DNA of 46,284 nucleotides from an uncultured Clostridia bacterium (GCA_944388805.1 CALXKE010000014.1:1-46284), one strand, 5' to 3'. Shown: positions 8,163 through 18,429, numbered from the stretch's first letter. Numbers and translations are program-made. The notes: generated by a model not told the origin, from the letters alone.

Positions 8163-9117
8163 ATTCAAAAATATCAAATTCTTGTATAGGATTTCCTCTT
8201 AAATAATCTTGTATTGCCATTCTTTTGGCATTTTCACCTTGTATTTCTAACACTTTCAAAATACCTTCTTTGCATTTTACAAATATACCATCTTTAGGAT
8301 CAGATACAATAACTGTACCATTTGTTAAAAATCCTAAATTTTCTGCATAAATTTCATCCTTTCCTGCTACTTTTACTTTCCAAAACTTTATCTTTTTTCC
8401 ATTCAAAAATGTATAGGCTCCCATAATTGGATTTAATCCTCTAACTAGATTTTTAATTTCTTCAGCAGTTTTATGGTTCCAATCAATTTTCGCCATATCT
8501 TTTGATAGCATTGGTGCAATTGTATAGTCTTCTCCTTGTTTTTCCCTTGGTGCTATTCCTTTTTCAATTTGTTTTAACGTTTCTACTAATAACTTTCCAC
8601 CAATTACTTTTAATCTATCCCATAATTCTCCTGTTGTTTCTTCTTCACCAATTTGCACTTCTTGTTTTAAAATCATATCTCCTGTATCCATACCTACATC
8701 CATATACATAGTTGTCACACCCGTTATTTTATCTCCATTTAATACTGCCCATTGAACAGGTGCTGCCCCTCTATATTGAGGTAATAATGATGCATGTACA
8801 TTGATACAACCATATGGTGGAATATCTAATATTTCTTTTGGTAAAATTTTTCCATAAGCCACTACACAAATAACATCTGGTTGTAACGCTTTTAATTCAT
8901 TTACAAATTCTTCATTATTTTTTACTTTTTCTGGTTGATAAATCGTTAAATTATTTTCCATTGCAAATTCTTTTACAGGACTTGGAATCATTTTCATTCC
9001 TCTTCCTTTTGGTCTATCTGGATTTGTTACCACACCGATAATTTCATAACCTGCTTCATAGATTGCTTTTAGGCTTTCTTCTGCAAAGTCTGGTGTTCCC
9101 ATAAATACAATTTTCAT
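8161..9117 (-). CDS. fmt: Methionyl-tRNA formyltransferase
   Basis: Transfers the formyl group of 10-formyl-THF to initiator Met-tRNA. Its 318 aa are the usual length. The N-terminal formyltransferase domain begins MKIVFMGTPDFA and contains the catalytic N106-x-H108 in INVHASLLPQYRGAAP and D144 in the MDVGMDTGD loop. The C-terminal OB-like domain follows residue 205. It lies 33 bases downstream of def in the conserved priA-def-fmt order. Its stop codon touches the REPIN-like repeat. Confidence 0.97.
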   Translation of the reverse strand: MKIVFMGTPDFAEESLKAIYEAGYEIIGVVTNPDRPKGRGMKMIPSPVKEFAMENNLTIYQPEKVKNNEEFVNELKALQPDVICVVAYGKILPKEILDIPPYGCINVHASLLPQYRGAAPVQWAVLNGDKITGVTTMYMDVGMDTGDMILKQEVQIGEEETTGELWDRLKVIGGKLLVETLKQIEKGIAPREKQGEDYTIAPMLSKDMAKIDWNHKTAEEIKNLVRGLNPIMGAYTFLNGKKIKFWKVKVAGKDEIYAENLGFLTNGTVIVSDPKDGIFVKCKEGILKVLEIQGENAKRMAIQDYLRGNPIQEFDIFE

Positions 9118-9150
9118 AGGCTTCTCCTTTTCTTATTTTATAGAAAATCA

Positions 9151-9636
9151 TTATTTTTCTGGTTCAATATACTCCAAAGTTCCTGGAATAATTTTATCAA
9201 TAAATAATTCTCCCTCTAAGTGGTCAAGTTCATGTGAAATCGCTTGTGCTAATAACTCTTTTGCCTTTACTCGCATTCTTTTTCCTTCTCTATCTGTATA
9301 TTCTGCTACCACTTCTGCTGGTCTAATTACTTTTGCAAATTCATTTGGAAAACTTAAACATCCTTCATCTACTTCTTGTTCTCCTTTTGTTTTAATAATT
9401 ACTGGATTAATTAATACAATTGGTCCATGGTCATCATATAAATCAATTACGACTATTCTTTTTAATACACCTACTTGAACAGCAGCTAGTCCTACTCCAT
9501 TATATTTATGCATAGTTTCTATCATATCATCAATTAAAGATTGTATTTTTTCACTTGCAATATCTTCTTCTGGAACTTCTCTTGATTTTTTCTTTAAAAT
9601 GTCATCTCCTTGATATCTAAGATTTCTAATTGCCAT
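9151..9636 (-). CDS. def: Peptide deformylase
   Basis: Removes the formyl group from nascent N-formyl-Met, using a ferrous or zinc ion. All three motifs are intact: GVGLAAVQVG (47-56), EGCLS (91-95, Cys ligand) and HELDH (135-139, two His ligands plus the catalytic Glu). At 161 aa with a short C-terminus it is close in length to type 1 enzymes. It lies between priA and fmt; AGGAAGG precedes the ATG. Together with Fmt and Fhs it completes the formyl-methionine cycle seen in this window. Confidence 0.96.
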   Translation of the reverse strand: MAIRNLRYQGDDILKKKSREVPEEDIASEKIQSLIDDMIETMHKYNGVGLAAVQVGVLKRIVVIDLYDDHGPIVLINPVIIKTKGEQEVDEGCLSFPNEFAKVIRPAEVVAEYTDREGKRMRVKAKELLAQAISHELDHLEGELFIDKIIPGTLEYIEPEK

Positions 9637-9654
9637 CTATATTCCTTCCTTTCA

Positions 9655-11907
9655 TTAACTCATATTGTTTGGATTAATATCAATTGCAACCCTCGTATCT
9701 TTTATATTTTCCTGATATATCTCCTTTATACAAGCATTTAAAATTTCATTTGCTTCTTCTGTCATCTTTCCTTTTATAATAATCCTCCATCTATATCGAT
9801 TTTGAATTTTATCAATGGGACAAGGCATTGGTCTTAAAACTTTAAATTCTTCGTTGTTTAATCTTTCTTCTAAATATTGATATATTTTACTAGATACCTG
9901 TTTTATTTCTAGCTCTTGATAACTATTTAATCCAATTAATATTATATCGCAAAATGGTGGATATTTCAACTGTTTTCTTAGAGCAATCTCTGTTTCATAA
10001 AACAAATCATAATTCTGTTTTTGTGCACAAATAATACTAAAATTATCTGGATTATATGTTTGAATCACTACTTTTCCTGGTAAATTTTCCCTTCCTGCTC
10101 TTCCTGCTACTTGTGTTAAAATCTGGAAAGTTCTTTCATTTGCTCGATAATCATCAATATTTAAAGAACTATCTGCTGCAATCACACCTACTAATGTCAC
10201 ATTTGGAAAATGATGTCCTTTTACCACCATTTGTGTTCCAATTAAGATATCTATGTTTTCATTTTTAAATTTGTTTAAAATTTCTTCATGTGAATTCTTT
10301 TTAGTTACTGTATCAATATCCATTCGAATAGTAGATGCCTCTGGAAATTGTTTATGAATTTCTTGCTCTAATTTTTGTGTTCCTGTTCCAAAATATCGTA
10401 TTTTGTCACTATGACATTCTGGACAAATGGTTACAATATTTTCTTCATGTCCACAATAATGACATTTTAGTTTTCTTTCATAACTATGATATGTCATACT
10501 AATATTACAGTTTGGACATTTAACCGTATACCCACAATTTCTACACATAATAAATGTAGAATATCCTCTTCTATTTAAAAACAAAATCGTTTGTCTTTTC
10601 TGTTTCAAGTTTTCTTCAATACTATTATATAATTCCATACTAAGCATTGAACGATTTCCATTTGCCAATTCTTGTTTTAAATCAATAATTTCCACCTTTG
10701 GCAATGATGAATGATTGGCTCTTTTTGTTAAAGTTAATAGTTGTATCTTAGTATTTCCATATGCATCTTCATTTGTCGCATGATAAAAAGTTGTCATGTC
10801 TGGTGTTGCGCTTCCTAATACCAATGGTGCTTGATTTTCTTTTGCTAAAACTTTAGCAATCTCTTTAGCATTATATCTCGGATTGGTTTCTGATTTATAA
10901 GAACTATCATGTTCTTCATCTATGATAATAATTCCTATATTTTCAATTGGTGCAAATATTGCAGACCTTGCGCCTATAACAATTCTTGCCTTTTTTTCTC
11001 GAATTCTTTCCCATTCATCATGCCTTTCTCCGATTGATAATTTACTATGTAAAATGGCAATTTCCTCTTTTCCAAATCGTGAAATAAATCGATCTAACAT
11101 TTGTGGTGTTAACGATATTTCTGGAACTAACACTATCGCATTTTTACCAATGTTTAATACTTTTTCAATTAATTGTAGATATACTTCTGTTTTTCCAGAA
11201 CCTGTTACACCATATAATAAAAATTGTTGATATTGTTTATTGTCTATAGTTTCTTCTACCTTTTTATAGGCATTTTCTTGTTCTTCTGTTAGATTTAATT
11301 TACATGTTTTTTCACAATCTCTCCCCAATAGTGGATTTCTTTCTACTTTTTTTTCTACAATTTCTAAATATCCATTCTTTACTAAAGTATTGACAATTCC
11401 TCTTGCACAGTCTGTAAACATTTCAATTTCCGGTACTGTTGTTCCTTCATTATCTTTTATAAAATTTAATACTCTTTTTTGTTTTTCTGATTTTATCTTT
11501 TCAGTTTCTATTTCAAATTCAATTTCTTCTAAATCTTTTTTTAGATACACACAATTGATTGTTTTATCTTGAATTCTTTTTTCTTTATTTTTATTTCTTG
11601 TTCCTGGTGTTAACATTAGTTTAATACAATCAGACACATTACAAAAATATCTTTTTGCCATCCATTTTGCTAGTGCGATTTGTTTATCTGTTAAATTTTC
11701 TTCTAATTTAGCTATATCTTTTACTTCAAAAGCTGATGTTTCCTTCAATCCTACAACAAATGCTTCTGTTAGTTTTCCCCCATTACCAAAAGGAACTAAT
11801 ACTTTACTTCCTACTAATATTAGTTCTTCTAATTCCTTTGGTATATTATAATCAAAGGTTCTATTTAATTTTTTTGCTCCTCTATTGATAATGACTTCTG
11901 CTATCAT
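9655..11907 (-). CDS. priA: Primosomal replication restart helicase PriA
   Basis: A 750-aa superfamily 2 helicase that reloads the replisome at stalled forks. Visible in order are the N-terminal DNA-binding domain (starting AEVIINRGAKKLNRTFDY), Walker A GVTGSGKTEVYL at about 235, the DEEHD box at about 327, LGSATPDM, the helicase lobe 2 with eight Cys in CxxC pairs binding two zincs (CRNCGYTVKCPNC through CPEC, about 455-500) and the VAGRAGR motif VI. All catalytic motifs are intact. It heads the priA-def-fmt group behind its own promoter. AAAGGAG precedes the ATG. Confidence 0.96.
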   Translation of the reverse strand: MIAEVIINRGAKKLNRTFDYNIPKELEELILVGSKVLVPFGNGGKLTEAFVVGLKETSAFEVKDIAKLEENLTDKQIALAKWMAKRYFCNVSDCIKLMLTPGTRNKNKEKRIQDKTINCVYLKKDLEEIEFEIETEKIKSEKQKRVLNFIKDNEGTTVPEIEMFTDCARGIVNTLVKNGYLEIVEKKVERNPLLGRDCEKTCKLNLTEEQENAYKKVEETIDNKQYQQFLLYGVTGSGKTEVYLQLIEKVLNIGKNAIVLVPEISLTPQMLDRFISRFGKEEIAILHSKLSIGERHDEWERIREKKARIVIGARSAIFAPIENIGIIIIDEEHDSSYKSETNPRYNAKEIAKVLAKENQAPLVLGSATPDMTTFYHATNEDAYGNTKIQLLTLTKRANHSSLPKVEIIDLKQELANGNRSMLSMELYNSIEENLKQKRQTILFLNRRGYSTFIMCRNCGYTVKCPNCNISMTYHSYERKLKCHYCGHEENIVTICPECHSDKIRYFGTGTQKLEQEIHKQFPEASTIRMDIDTVTKKNSHEEILNKFKNENIDILIGTQMVVKGHHFPNVTLVGVIAADSSLNIDDYRANERTFQILTQVAGRAGRENLPGKVVIQTYNPDNFSIICAQKQNYDLFYETEIALRKQLKYPPFCDIILIGLNSYQELEIKQVSSKIYQYLEERLNNEEFKVLRPMPCPIDKIQNRYRWRIIIKGKMTEEANEILNACIKEIYQENIKDTRVAIDINPNNMS

Positions 11908-11963
11908 GAATGCTCCTTTAAAATTTCTTTTTATTATTTTGAACTAATTTTATTCTATTACTA

Positions 11964-11992
11964 TTTATATCATAGACACATTTTTATTTCAA
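11964..11992 (-). promoter_or_regulatory. Sigma-A promoter for priA-def-fmt
   Basis: TTGAAA, 17 bases, TATAAA on the minus strand, about 57 bases upstream of priA. The -10 context ATGATATAAATAG recurs in the GT2 promoter at 14.7 kb. Confidence 0.6.
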
Positions 11993-12066
11993 CAAATTTA
12001 AGCTAGTTAATATGTAAAAAACAGCTTTTTTTATTTAGGATAGATTAGTTGAAAAGAGTGGAATTT

Positions 12067-12095
12067 TTGACTTTTTCCATTTTTTATAGTATAAT
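12067..12095 (+). promoter_or_regulatory. Sigma-A promoter of the small gene at 12135
   Basis: TTGACT, exactly 17 bases, TATAAT, about 40 bases before the start codon; very close to consensus. Confidence 0.75.
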
Positions 12096-12134
12096 TTATA
12101 TATGTGAAGAGGCCTAATGAAGGGAGGAATGTAT

Positions 12135-12531
12135 ATGGGACTAATAGGTAATATACGTGGATTTCTTTTAGGTTCAAGAGATACACAAGCAGCAAAAGTA
12201 CAAGAAAATGATGAATATGAAAAATTAACATTAGCAGAAAGAATCGTTGGTTTAGTATATAAAATTAAAACCATAAATACTTTTGATAGTAGTATATGGA
12301 ATTTATCAAATGTTTCTATTTATGACTTACAAAGAAGAAGTTTAGAAGAATTGCAAAGACTTAATTCTAGTTTAGAAAATAGGCTTGTAGAACTTCATAA
12401 ACAAAAAGAAAGAGAAAAAAAGCAATCCACAAAGAGAAGCTCTTGAAGCTTCTAAATGGACAGGTAAAAAACCTGAATATATGAGTGATAAAGATTTTGA
12501 CAGATTTCAAAGAAGTGATGATTCTAGATAA
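12135..12531 (+). pseudogene. Small helical protein frameshifted at an A7 tract
   Basis: The best start is ATG 12135, 7 bases after AAGGGAGG (in-frame ATGs at 12117 and 12129 are badly placed). The first frame reads about 100 residues, with a short start (MGLIGNIRGFLLGS) and Leu/Glu-rich helices (SIYDLQRRSLEELQRLNSS), then stops at 12444-12446. The +1 frame continues without a stop as SNPQREALEASKWTGKK..SDKDFDRFQRSDDSR, ending TAA 12529-12531, just before a terminator. The switch lies at A7 (12415-12421); six As would give one continuous ORF of about 131 codons. Real mutation, transcript slippage or sequence error are all possible. Family not recognised. Confidence 0.6.
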
Positions 12532-12537
12532 ATGATA

Positions 12538-12586
12538 AAATAAAAAAAGATGTTGTAATTTAAGTAACATCTTTTTTTATTTTATC
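12538..12586. terminator. Bidirectional terminator
   Basis: AAAATAAAAAAAGATGTT pairs with AACATCTTTTTTTATTTT around an 11-base loop. It can serve the small plus-strand gene and the minus-strand membrane-protein gene, which converge here. Confidence 0.8.
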
Positions 12587-12588
12587 AT

Positions 12589-13974
12589 TCATTTATTCAC
12601 AGCATTTTTATTTATTTTGATTTTCTTATCTTTTTTATTGATAATCGCAATTTTGCTTATGCAGATTAATATTGCACATGCAAAAATTAGCATATGTCGA
12701 TACACAAATCTAGGATGTAAAATAGTATGATTTGCAAGCACTATATACCATATAAGTGGCATAATTGCTATCAGTAAGAAAGGACCTATTTCTTTTATAT
12801 ATTGTGAAAATGGTTTTGCTTTAACCGTTATCGTATTAATTTTGATTAATATGATTAACTGCATAACAATACCAAAAACAATTATACTTTGTATATTATC
12901 TAATAAAAAGATTTTTAATTCTTCTAGCAATTCTAATCCACTATTTGGATTATATCTTTCTGTTCTATAAAATACTTGTGCAATTGCAGATTTTATTAAT
13001 CCTTGATGATACAATACATCATAGATAATCCACTTACTTGCCCATGTTAATATATATCCAATAAACCAAATAATGCTTGATTTTAATGTGATTTTTATAA
13101 GTGTTTTATAATCTTTTTTCTGTTTTTGCATTTTTAACAAATAAATACATAATGGCATTGCTAGTGTAATTAATGGTACTGTTAAAAAGTCTACAAAATT
13201 TGTTATACAACCTATTACAAAAAAATACATATATAAGTTTTTGATTTTATCTATTCGTTTTAAAAGAATAATACAAGATATCATCATTACAATAAACACT
13301 GGACTACTTTCCAATGAATACGATACAAAAAAGTATCCTTGCACTATTAATGCATATCCAAATATCAATGCTATTAGTATCCCCAACTGCTTTTTTAATA
13401 AATATATTAAATAGATAAACATGAGAACAAATAAGATAAGTAAAAAAGTTCTAATTCCCATAATATCAAAAAATATTAATAATATTCTATATATTGGCAT
13501 ATATCCATGCCAATACCTACCATATGTAATAGATATCTCAATTTTTTCATCTAAGAAATCATGTAATTCTCCTACAGGATTATAATAATCAACAGTATTA
13601 ATCGTTAGTCCTCCATTTTCATCTACATTGATTGATGCTAATTCTCCTAATGTATCTGTTAATACTTGTATTGTTTTCCCTTTTTTATAATTTTTTCTCA
13701 TAGCCATATAAGAATATATTGGATCTGTATTATCTATAGAATATGCTTCATTTATGATGATTGCATCTGTATAATTATTATTCGTAACAGATGAAAATTT
13801 AGATATTTTATGTACATTTCCTTCCTCTAAAAGAATATTCGAAGAACTTTTTACATTCTCTTCTATAATGTCTGATGGAAATAAAGAAGTGATACACAAA
13901 CTAACATTAAATATAAGTAATAAGATGATCCATACCTTGGCATATTTGATTATCTTTTTGAATATGTTTTTCAT
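12589..13974 (-). CDS. Polytopic membrane protein, GT-C-like
   Basis: A 461-aa protein with an N-terminal membrane helix (about 12-32), an extracytoplasmic stretch of about 130 residues (up to GRYWHGYMPIYRILLI) and roughly eight to nine further helices to the C-terminus, with short charged loops and a Lys-rich tail. This layout resembles lipid-linked sugar (GT-C type) transferases or flippases. Its start lies 4 bases from the end of the GT2 gene, so both are surely cotranscribed. I infer that the GT2 makes a polyprenyl-phosphate sugar that this protein uses; no catalytic motif proves it. Confidence 0.6.
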   Translation of the reverse strand: MKNIFKKIIKYAKVWIILLLIFNVSLCITSLFPSDIIEENVKSSSNILLEEGNVHKISKFSSVTNNNYTDAIIINEAYSIDNTDPIYSYMAMRKNYKKGKTIQVLTDTLGELASINVDENGGLTINTVDYYNPVGELHDFLDEKIEISITYGRYWHGYMPIYRILLIFFDIMGIRTFLLILFVLMFIYLIYLLKKQLGILIALIFGYALIVQGYFFVSYSLESSPVFIVMMISCIILLKRIDKIKNLYMYFFVIGCITNFVDFLTVPLITLAMPLCIYLLKMQKQKKDYKTLIKITLKSSIIWFIGYILTWASKWIIYDVLYHQGLIKSAIAQVFYRTERYNPNSGLELLEELKIFLLDNIQSIIVFGIVMQLIILIKINTITVKAKPFSQYIKEIGPFLLIAIMPLIWYIVLANHTILHPRFVYRHMLIFACAILICISKIAIINKKDKKIKINKNAVNK

Positions 13975-13978
13975 ATCT

Positions 13979-14692
13979 TTACGATTCCTTTATTTTATAT
14001 TTATTTTTATTCATTGCTAATTTACAAATCAATATAACATGTCTCATACCATCTCGTATCGTTCGTATATGAGACTTTTTTTGTCTTAAGTCTTTTCTTA
14101 AAACTGTTGGTACTTCTAAAATTTTTAGATTATTTATCTTGGCTTTTATAATCATCTCAGAAGCATATTCCATTCCCTCTTGCACTAAATGTATCTTTTT
14201 CATACTTTCTGTATTATATGCTCTTAATCCACAGTGATAATCTTTAATCGGTGTATGAAAAAAGAAATTAGCAAATGCTGATAATCCTTTTACACCTACT
14301 ATATGTGAAATAGACATTGCCCCCTTTTCTATGCCACCTTTAAATCGATTTCCTACTACTAAATCATACCCCTCTCTTAATCCTCTTATATAGTCCTGCA
14401 AATTGCTAAAATCATAACTCCCATCGCTGTCTCCCATAATACAATACTTTCCACTTGCATGATTCATACCATTGATTAATGTATTTCCATAACCTTTTTC
14501 CTTGCAAACAACAACTTTTGCTCCATTGTTTTCAGCAATTTTCCTACTATTATCCTTACTATTGTTGTCTGCTACTAAAATTTCTGCATTTAATTGATTA
14601 TTGGCTATATAGTCCTTTATTTCCTTTATACAATATTCTAATGATTTTTCCTCATTTAAACACGGTAATATGAATGTAATTTCCTTCTCCAT
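13979..14692 (-). CDS. Glycosyltransferase family 2 (polyprenyl-phosphate type)
   Basis: A 237-aa GT-A fold enzyme with no obvious membrane segment. The nucleotide-sugar site is visible: ITFILPCLNEEKSLE at the start, LVADNNSKDNS, and the metal-binding region MGDSDGSYDF at about 88-97. GNRFKGG and DYHCGLRAY are typical of the DPM1/polyprenyl-phosphate glucosyl- or mannosyltransferase branch. The membrane protein encoded 4 bases downstream is its likely partner in cell-surface glycosylation or teichoic-acid decoration. Donor sugar unknown. Confidence 0.85.
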   Translation of the reverse strand: MEKEITFILPCLNEEKSLEYCIKEIKDYIANNQLNAEILVADNNSKDNSRKIAENNGAKVVVCKEKGYGNTLINGMNHASGKYCIMGDSDGSYDFSNLQDYIRGLREGYDLVVGNRFKGGIEKGAMSISHIVGVKGLSAFANFFFHTPIKDYHCGLRAYNTESMKKIHLVQEGMEYASEMIIKAKINNLKILEVPTVLRKDLRQKKSHIRTIRDGMRHVILICKLAMNKNKYKIKES

Positions 14693-14721
14693 TTATATTT
14701 CTCCTCTTATTTTTCATTCTA

Positions 14722-14750
14722 TTTATATCATACCTTATTCTTGATTTCAA
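14722..14750 (-). promoter_or_regulatory. Sigma-A promoter of the GT2 operon
   Basis: TTGAAA, 17 bases, TATAAA on the minus strand, about 30 bases before the GT2 start codon. Confidence 0.65.
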
Positions 14751-14848
14751 CATTAACCTTATTAATGCAATTATTCAGTGTATAAATATTTAAGAACTCG
14801 TTTAATATCCAATATCTTTAGTTCTATGGAAATCATAAATATGCACAT

Positions 14849-14882
14849 AAAAAACTACTCTTGATAATATCAAAAGTAGTTC
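14849..14882 (-). terminator. Terminator of clpX
   Basis: On the minus strand GAACTACTTTTGAT pairs with ATCAAGAGTAGTTTTTT, a strong stem ending in a T6 run just after the clpX stop codon. Confidence 0.85.
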
Positions 14883-14889
14883 TTTATTT

Positions 14890-16212
14890 CTATGCTGTTT
14901 CTTTTTCTTCATTTTCTGGCACTTGTCTTTTCTTCTTACCTTTTTGTTGTTTTGATTTATTCGTATTTATGATAATATCTGGTGCTTCATTATCTAATAT
15001 GGTTTGTTTTGTAATAATACATTTCTCAATATTTGGATTTGATGGGATATCAAACATGATATCTCTCATTCTTTCCTCTATAATAGAACGCAATCCTCTT
15101 GCTCCTGTTTTTCTTTCAATTGCTTTATCTACAATTGCTCCTAATGCATCTTCTTCAAATATTAATTCCACTCCATCAATTTCAAATAATTTTTGATATT
15201 GTTTAATTAATGAATTTTTAGGTTCTTTTAATATTTCGATTAATGCTTCTCTATCTAGCTCCTGTAAAGTTGCTACAATTGGTAGTCTTCCTATGAACTC
15301 CGGAATTAAACCATATTTTAATAAATCTTGTGGTAATAATTCTTTAAAGACCTCATATTTACTGATTTCCTTTGTACTTTCTATCTTAGAACCAAATCCA
15401 ATAGATTTTTTTCCTGTTCTATCTTTGATAATATTTTCTAGTCCTTCAAATGCACCTCCACAGATAATTAATATGTTTTCTGTATTGATTTGAATCAATT
15501 CTTGATTTGGGTGTTTTCTTCCTCCCTGTGGTGGTACTGATGCTATAGTTCCTTCAATGATTTTTAATAATGCTTGTTGTACACCTTCTCCACTAACATC
15601 TCTCGTAATAGATGGATTTTCTGATTTTCTAGTGATTTTATCAATTTCATCTATATAGATAATACCTTTTTCTGCCTTTTGAACATCTCCATCTGCTGCT
15701 TGAATGAGTTTTAATAAGATATTTTCAACATCTTCTCCCACATATCCTGCTTCTGTTAATGTTGTTGCATCTGCAATTGCAAAAGGAACATCTAAAATTC
15801 TTGCCAAAGTTCTTGCAAGTAATGTTTTTCCACATCCAGTTGGTCCTAATAATAAGATATTACTTTTTTGTATTTCTACATCATCATCTTTACTTGCATA
15901 TTCTTCATGAGCAATTCTTTTATAATGGTTATATACTGCAACAGATAATGTTTTTTTTGCATCTTCTTGCCCAATCACATAATCATCTAATACTTTTTTG
16001 ATTTCTCTTGGGCTTGGAATATCATTTAATTCATTTAATGTATATCCTGCTTTATCATCATCATATAATTCAGATTCAATAATACTATTGCAAAGGTCTA
16101 TACATTCATCACAAATATATACACCTGGACCTGCAACAATTTTTCTAACATTTTCTTGTGCCTTACCACAAAATGAACATCTTACACTTTTTGGTACATC
16201 ATTTTTTGCCAT
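14890..16212 (-). CDS. clpX: ATP-dependent protease ATP-binding subunit ClpX
   Basis: AAA+ unfoldase that feeds substrates to ClpP. Its 440 aa are normal. The N-terminal zinc-binding domain has four Cys in CSFCGKA..YICDEC; Walker A GPTGCGKT is at about 123, Walker B IIYIDEID at about 183, and the sensor/arginine-finger region continues to GARGLRS. The C-terminal tail is Lys-rich ([12 protein letters not shown]), a little longer than usual. It follows clpP with a 97-base gap that contains its own promoter, so it can be expressed apart from tig-clpP. Confidence 0.97.
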   Translation of the reverse strand: MAKNDVPKSVRCSFCGKAQENVRKIVAGPGVYICDECIDLCNSIIESELYDDDKAGYTLNELNDIPSPREIKKVLDDYVIGQEDAKKTLSVAVYNHYKRIAHEEYASKDDDVEIQKSNILLLGPTGCGKTLLARTLARILDVPFAIADATTLTEAGYVGEDVENILLKLIQAADGDVQKAEKGIIYIDEIDKITRKSENPSITRDVSGEGVQQALLKIIEGTIASVPPQGGRKHPNQELIQINTENILIICGGAFEGLENIIKDRTGKKSIGFGSKIESTKEISKYEVFKELLPQDLLKYGLIPEFIGRLPIVATLQELDREALIEILKEPKNSLIKQYQKLFEIDGVELIFEEDALGAIVDKAIERKTGARGLRSIIEERMRDIMFDIPSNPNIEKCIITKQTILDNEAPDIIINTNKSKQQKGKKKRQVPENEEKETA

Positions 16213-16265
16213 TTTATTCTCTCCTTAATTTTAAAATCTCTTATATTATATTAAATTTAATAATT

Positions 16266-16293
16266 ATTATACACTAATTATTTTATATTACAA
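16266..16293 (-). promoter_or_regulatory. Putative clpX promoter
   Basis: TTGTAA, 16 bases, TATAAT on the minus strand, in the clpP-clpX gap. Confidence 0.5.
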
Positions 16294-16309
16294 TAAAAAG
16301 ATTTTATAT

Positions 16310-16915
16310 TTATTTTCTTTTGTCCATAATTCCATCAATTAATCCATATTTTAAAGCTTCTTCTGCTGTCATATAATTATCTCTTTCTGTATCTTTCTCT
16401 ATTTGTTCAACTGTTTGACCTGTTCTATCACTTAAGAATTTTGTCAATTTTTCTCTTGTTTTTACTAAATGGTCTGCATGAATTTTTATTTCTGTTGCTT
16501 GACCTGAAAGTCCGCCACCACCGATTAATGGTTGATGAATTAAGATTTCTGCATTTGGTGTTGCAAATCTTTTTCCTTTTTCTCCAGCCGCTAAAAGAGC
16601 TGCTCCCATACTAGCTGCCATTCCTATGCAAATCGTTGATACTGGACATTTTATATAATTCATTGTATCAATAATCCCCATTCCGTCTGTAATAGAACCT
16701 CCTGGTGAATTAATGTATAAATTGATATCTTTATCTGGATTTTCTGATTCTAAGAATAATAATTGTGCAATAACCAAACTTGCTGTTGTTGGATTTACAT
16801 CTTCTCCTAAAAAGATAATTCTGTCTTTTAATAATCTTGAGAAAATATCATATGATCTTTCTCCTTTACTTGTTTGTTCTATAACATAAGGTACTAAACT
16901 TGCTTTTTCTAACAT
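16310..16915 (-). CDS. clpP: ATP-dependent Clp protease proteolytic subunit
   Basis: Serine peptidase forming the tetradecameric barrel that works with ClpX. Its 201 aa are normal. The catalytic triad is intact: S102 in [11 protein letters not shown]127 in ILIHQP and the Asp of the KDTERDN block (175-179). The short N-terminal extension before VPYVIEQT is typical. An AAGGAGG lies before the ATG. It is downstream of tig in the conserved tig-clpP-clpX order; no CtsR-type operator was recognised upstream. Confidence 0.97.
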   Translation of the reverse strand: MLEKASLVPYVIEQTSKGERSYDIFSRLLKDRIIFLGEDVNPTTASLVIAQLLFLESENPDKDINLYINSPGGSITDGMGIIDTMNYIKCPVSTICIGMAASMGAALLAAGEKGKRFATPNAEILIHQPLIGGGGLSGQATEIKIHADHLVKTREKLTKFLSDRTGQTVEQIEKDTERDNYMTAEEALKYGLIDGIMDKRK

Positions 16916-17080
16916 TTAAAATTCCTCCTTTTTAATTTTATGATAAAATTATCATTTACTTAAAATATCAAATATTTATCTTTTTTATAAAATTTTAAAT
17001 CTCATTATTTCTTATAAAATTATTTATGATAATATTTTCTGACAATTATTTTTACTATATTCTACTAAAATCTAAATGTC

Positions 17081-17130
17081 AAAAAAGCTGGGGTTAAAAT
17101 TTAACTATGACATTTAACACCCCAACCTTT
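17081..17130 (-). terminator. Terminator of tig
   Basis: On the minus strand AAAGGTTGGGGTGTTAAAT pairs with ATTTTAACCCCAGCTTTTTT, so most tig transcripts should end before clpP. Confidence 0.75.
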
Positions 17131-17142
17131 CATGATTTTACT

Positions 17143-18429
17143 CTATTTTATTTTTGCATTTTCTACTAAAAATTCTAGTGCTTTTTCTGATTCTAATCCT
17201 TGTTTAATGTAATTTCTTACATTTTCATTTTTCATGAATTCTTCATCATTTTCTCTACCATAATTTTTAGCCATTTCTTTCATTTTTTCTTCTACATCGA
17301 TATCTGGTACTTCTATTTTTTCAGCTTTAATAACTGCTTCAATTGCTAAACGAGACTTGATTGCTTCAATTGCTTGAGGCTCATATTCTTTTTGCATTTC
17401 TTCTTTTGTTTTACCCATCATTTGAAGATATTGGTCTAATTTTAATCCTTGATATGCTAATCTTTGTTCCATATCTTTTAACATATTTTCTGTTTCTGTT
17501 TCAATCATTCCTGATGGAATATCCACTTTTACATTTTCACATACTGCTTTGATAACAGCATCTTGTGTTTCATATTTTGCTCTTTCATCATTTTGTTTTT
17601 GTTGTTTTTCTTTAATACTTTCTTTTAATTCTTTTAATGTATCAAATTCACTAACATCTTTTGCAAATTCATCATCTAATGTTGGTAATTCTTTTTTCTT
17701 GATTTCATTTACTTTTACTTTAAATGTAGCATCTTTTCCTGCTAAATCTTTTGAAAAATATTCATCTGGGAATTTTACTTTAATATCTTTTTCTTCATCA
17801 ATTTTCATTCCAATAATTTGATCTTCAAATCCTGGGATAAATGTATTGCTTCCAATTTCTAAGTCATGATTTTCTGCTTTTCCGCCTTCAAAAGCAACTC
17901 CATCTACAAATCCTTCAAAATTAATATTTGCTATATCTCCTTTTTCTACTGGTCTATCTTCTACAGATATTAATCTTGCGTTATGTTCTTGCATATGTCC
18001 TAATTCATGTTCTACATCTTCATCTGTTACTTTATATTCTATTTTTTTGATTTCTACACCTTTATATTTTCCTAGTTCTGCTTCTGGTTTTGTTTGGAAT
18101 ACTGCTGTAAAAATTAAGTCTTGACCTTGTCCAATTTGTGTTACTTCTATATCAGGTCTACTAACTACTTGTAATTTATTTTCTTCTACTGCTTTTTCTA
18201 ATTCTTCTGGAACTACTTCATTAAAAGCATCTTCATAGAATATTTCTTTTCCATAATATTTTTCAACAATATTCATTGGTGCTTTTCCTTTTCTAAATCC
18301 AGGGATATTAAAATATTTTGCACTTTTAAAATATACTTTTTTAATAGCCTCATCAAATTTTTCAGCTTCTATTGTTACATTTAATTTTACTTCATTTGCG
18401 TTTTCTGTTTTTTCTACTTTACATTCCAT
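17143..18429 (-). CDS. tig: Trigger factor chaperone
   Basis: Ribosome-bound chaperone and peptidyl-prolyl isomerase, 428 aa (full length). The N-terminal ribosome-binding domain contains the signature GFRKGKAP (residues 45-52 of the FNIPGFRKGKAPMNIVEKYYG block). The central FKBP-like domain begins about residue 155 (VEKGDIANINFEGFVDG), and the C-terminal helical arm domain follows 245. A consensus-like promoter is upstream. It sits head of tig-clpP-clpX but with its own terminator. Confidence 0.96.
   Translation of the reverse strand: MECKVEKTENANEVKLNVTIEAEKFDEAIKKVYFKSAKYFNIPGFRKGKAPMNIVEKYYGKEIFYEDAFNEVVPEELEKAVEENKLQVVSRPDIEVTQIGQGQDLIFTAVFQTKPEAELGKYKGVEIKKIEYKVTDEDVEHELGHMQEHNARLISVEDRPVEKGDIANINFEGFVDGVAFEGGKAENHDLEIGSNTFIPGFEDQIIGMKIDEEKDIKVKFPDEYFSKDLAGKDATFKVKVNEIKKKELPTLDDEFAKDVSEFDTLKELKESIKEKQQKQNDERAKYETQDAVIKAVCENVKVDIPSGMIETETENMLKDMEQRLAYQGLKLDQYLQMMGKTKEEMQKEYEPQAIEAIKSRLAIEAVIKAEKIEVPDIDVEEKMKEMAKNYGRENDEEFMKNENVRNYIKQGLESEKALEFLVENAKIK

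Noticed and set aside
12414-12422. Programmed -1 frameshift at A AAA AAG in the 12135 gene
   Set aside because: The continuation of the protein is in the +1 frame, not -1; the -1 frame ends in unrelated sequence.
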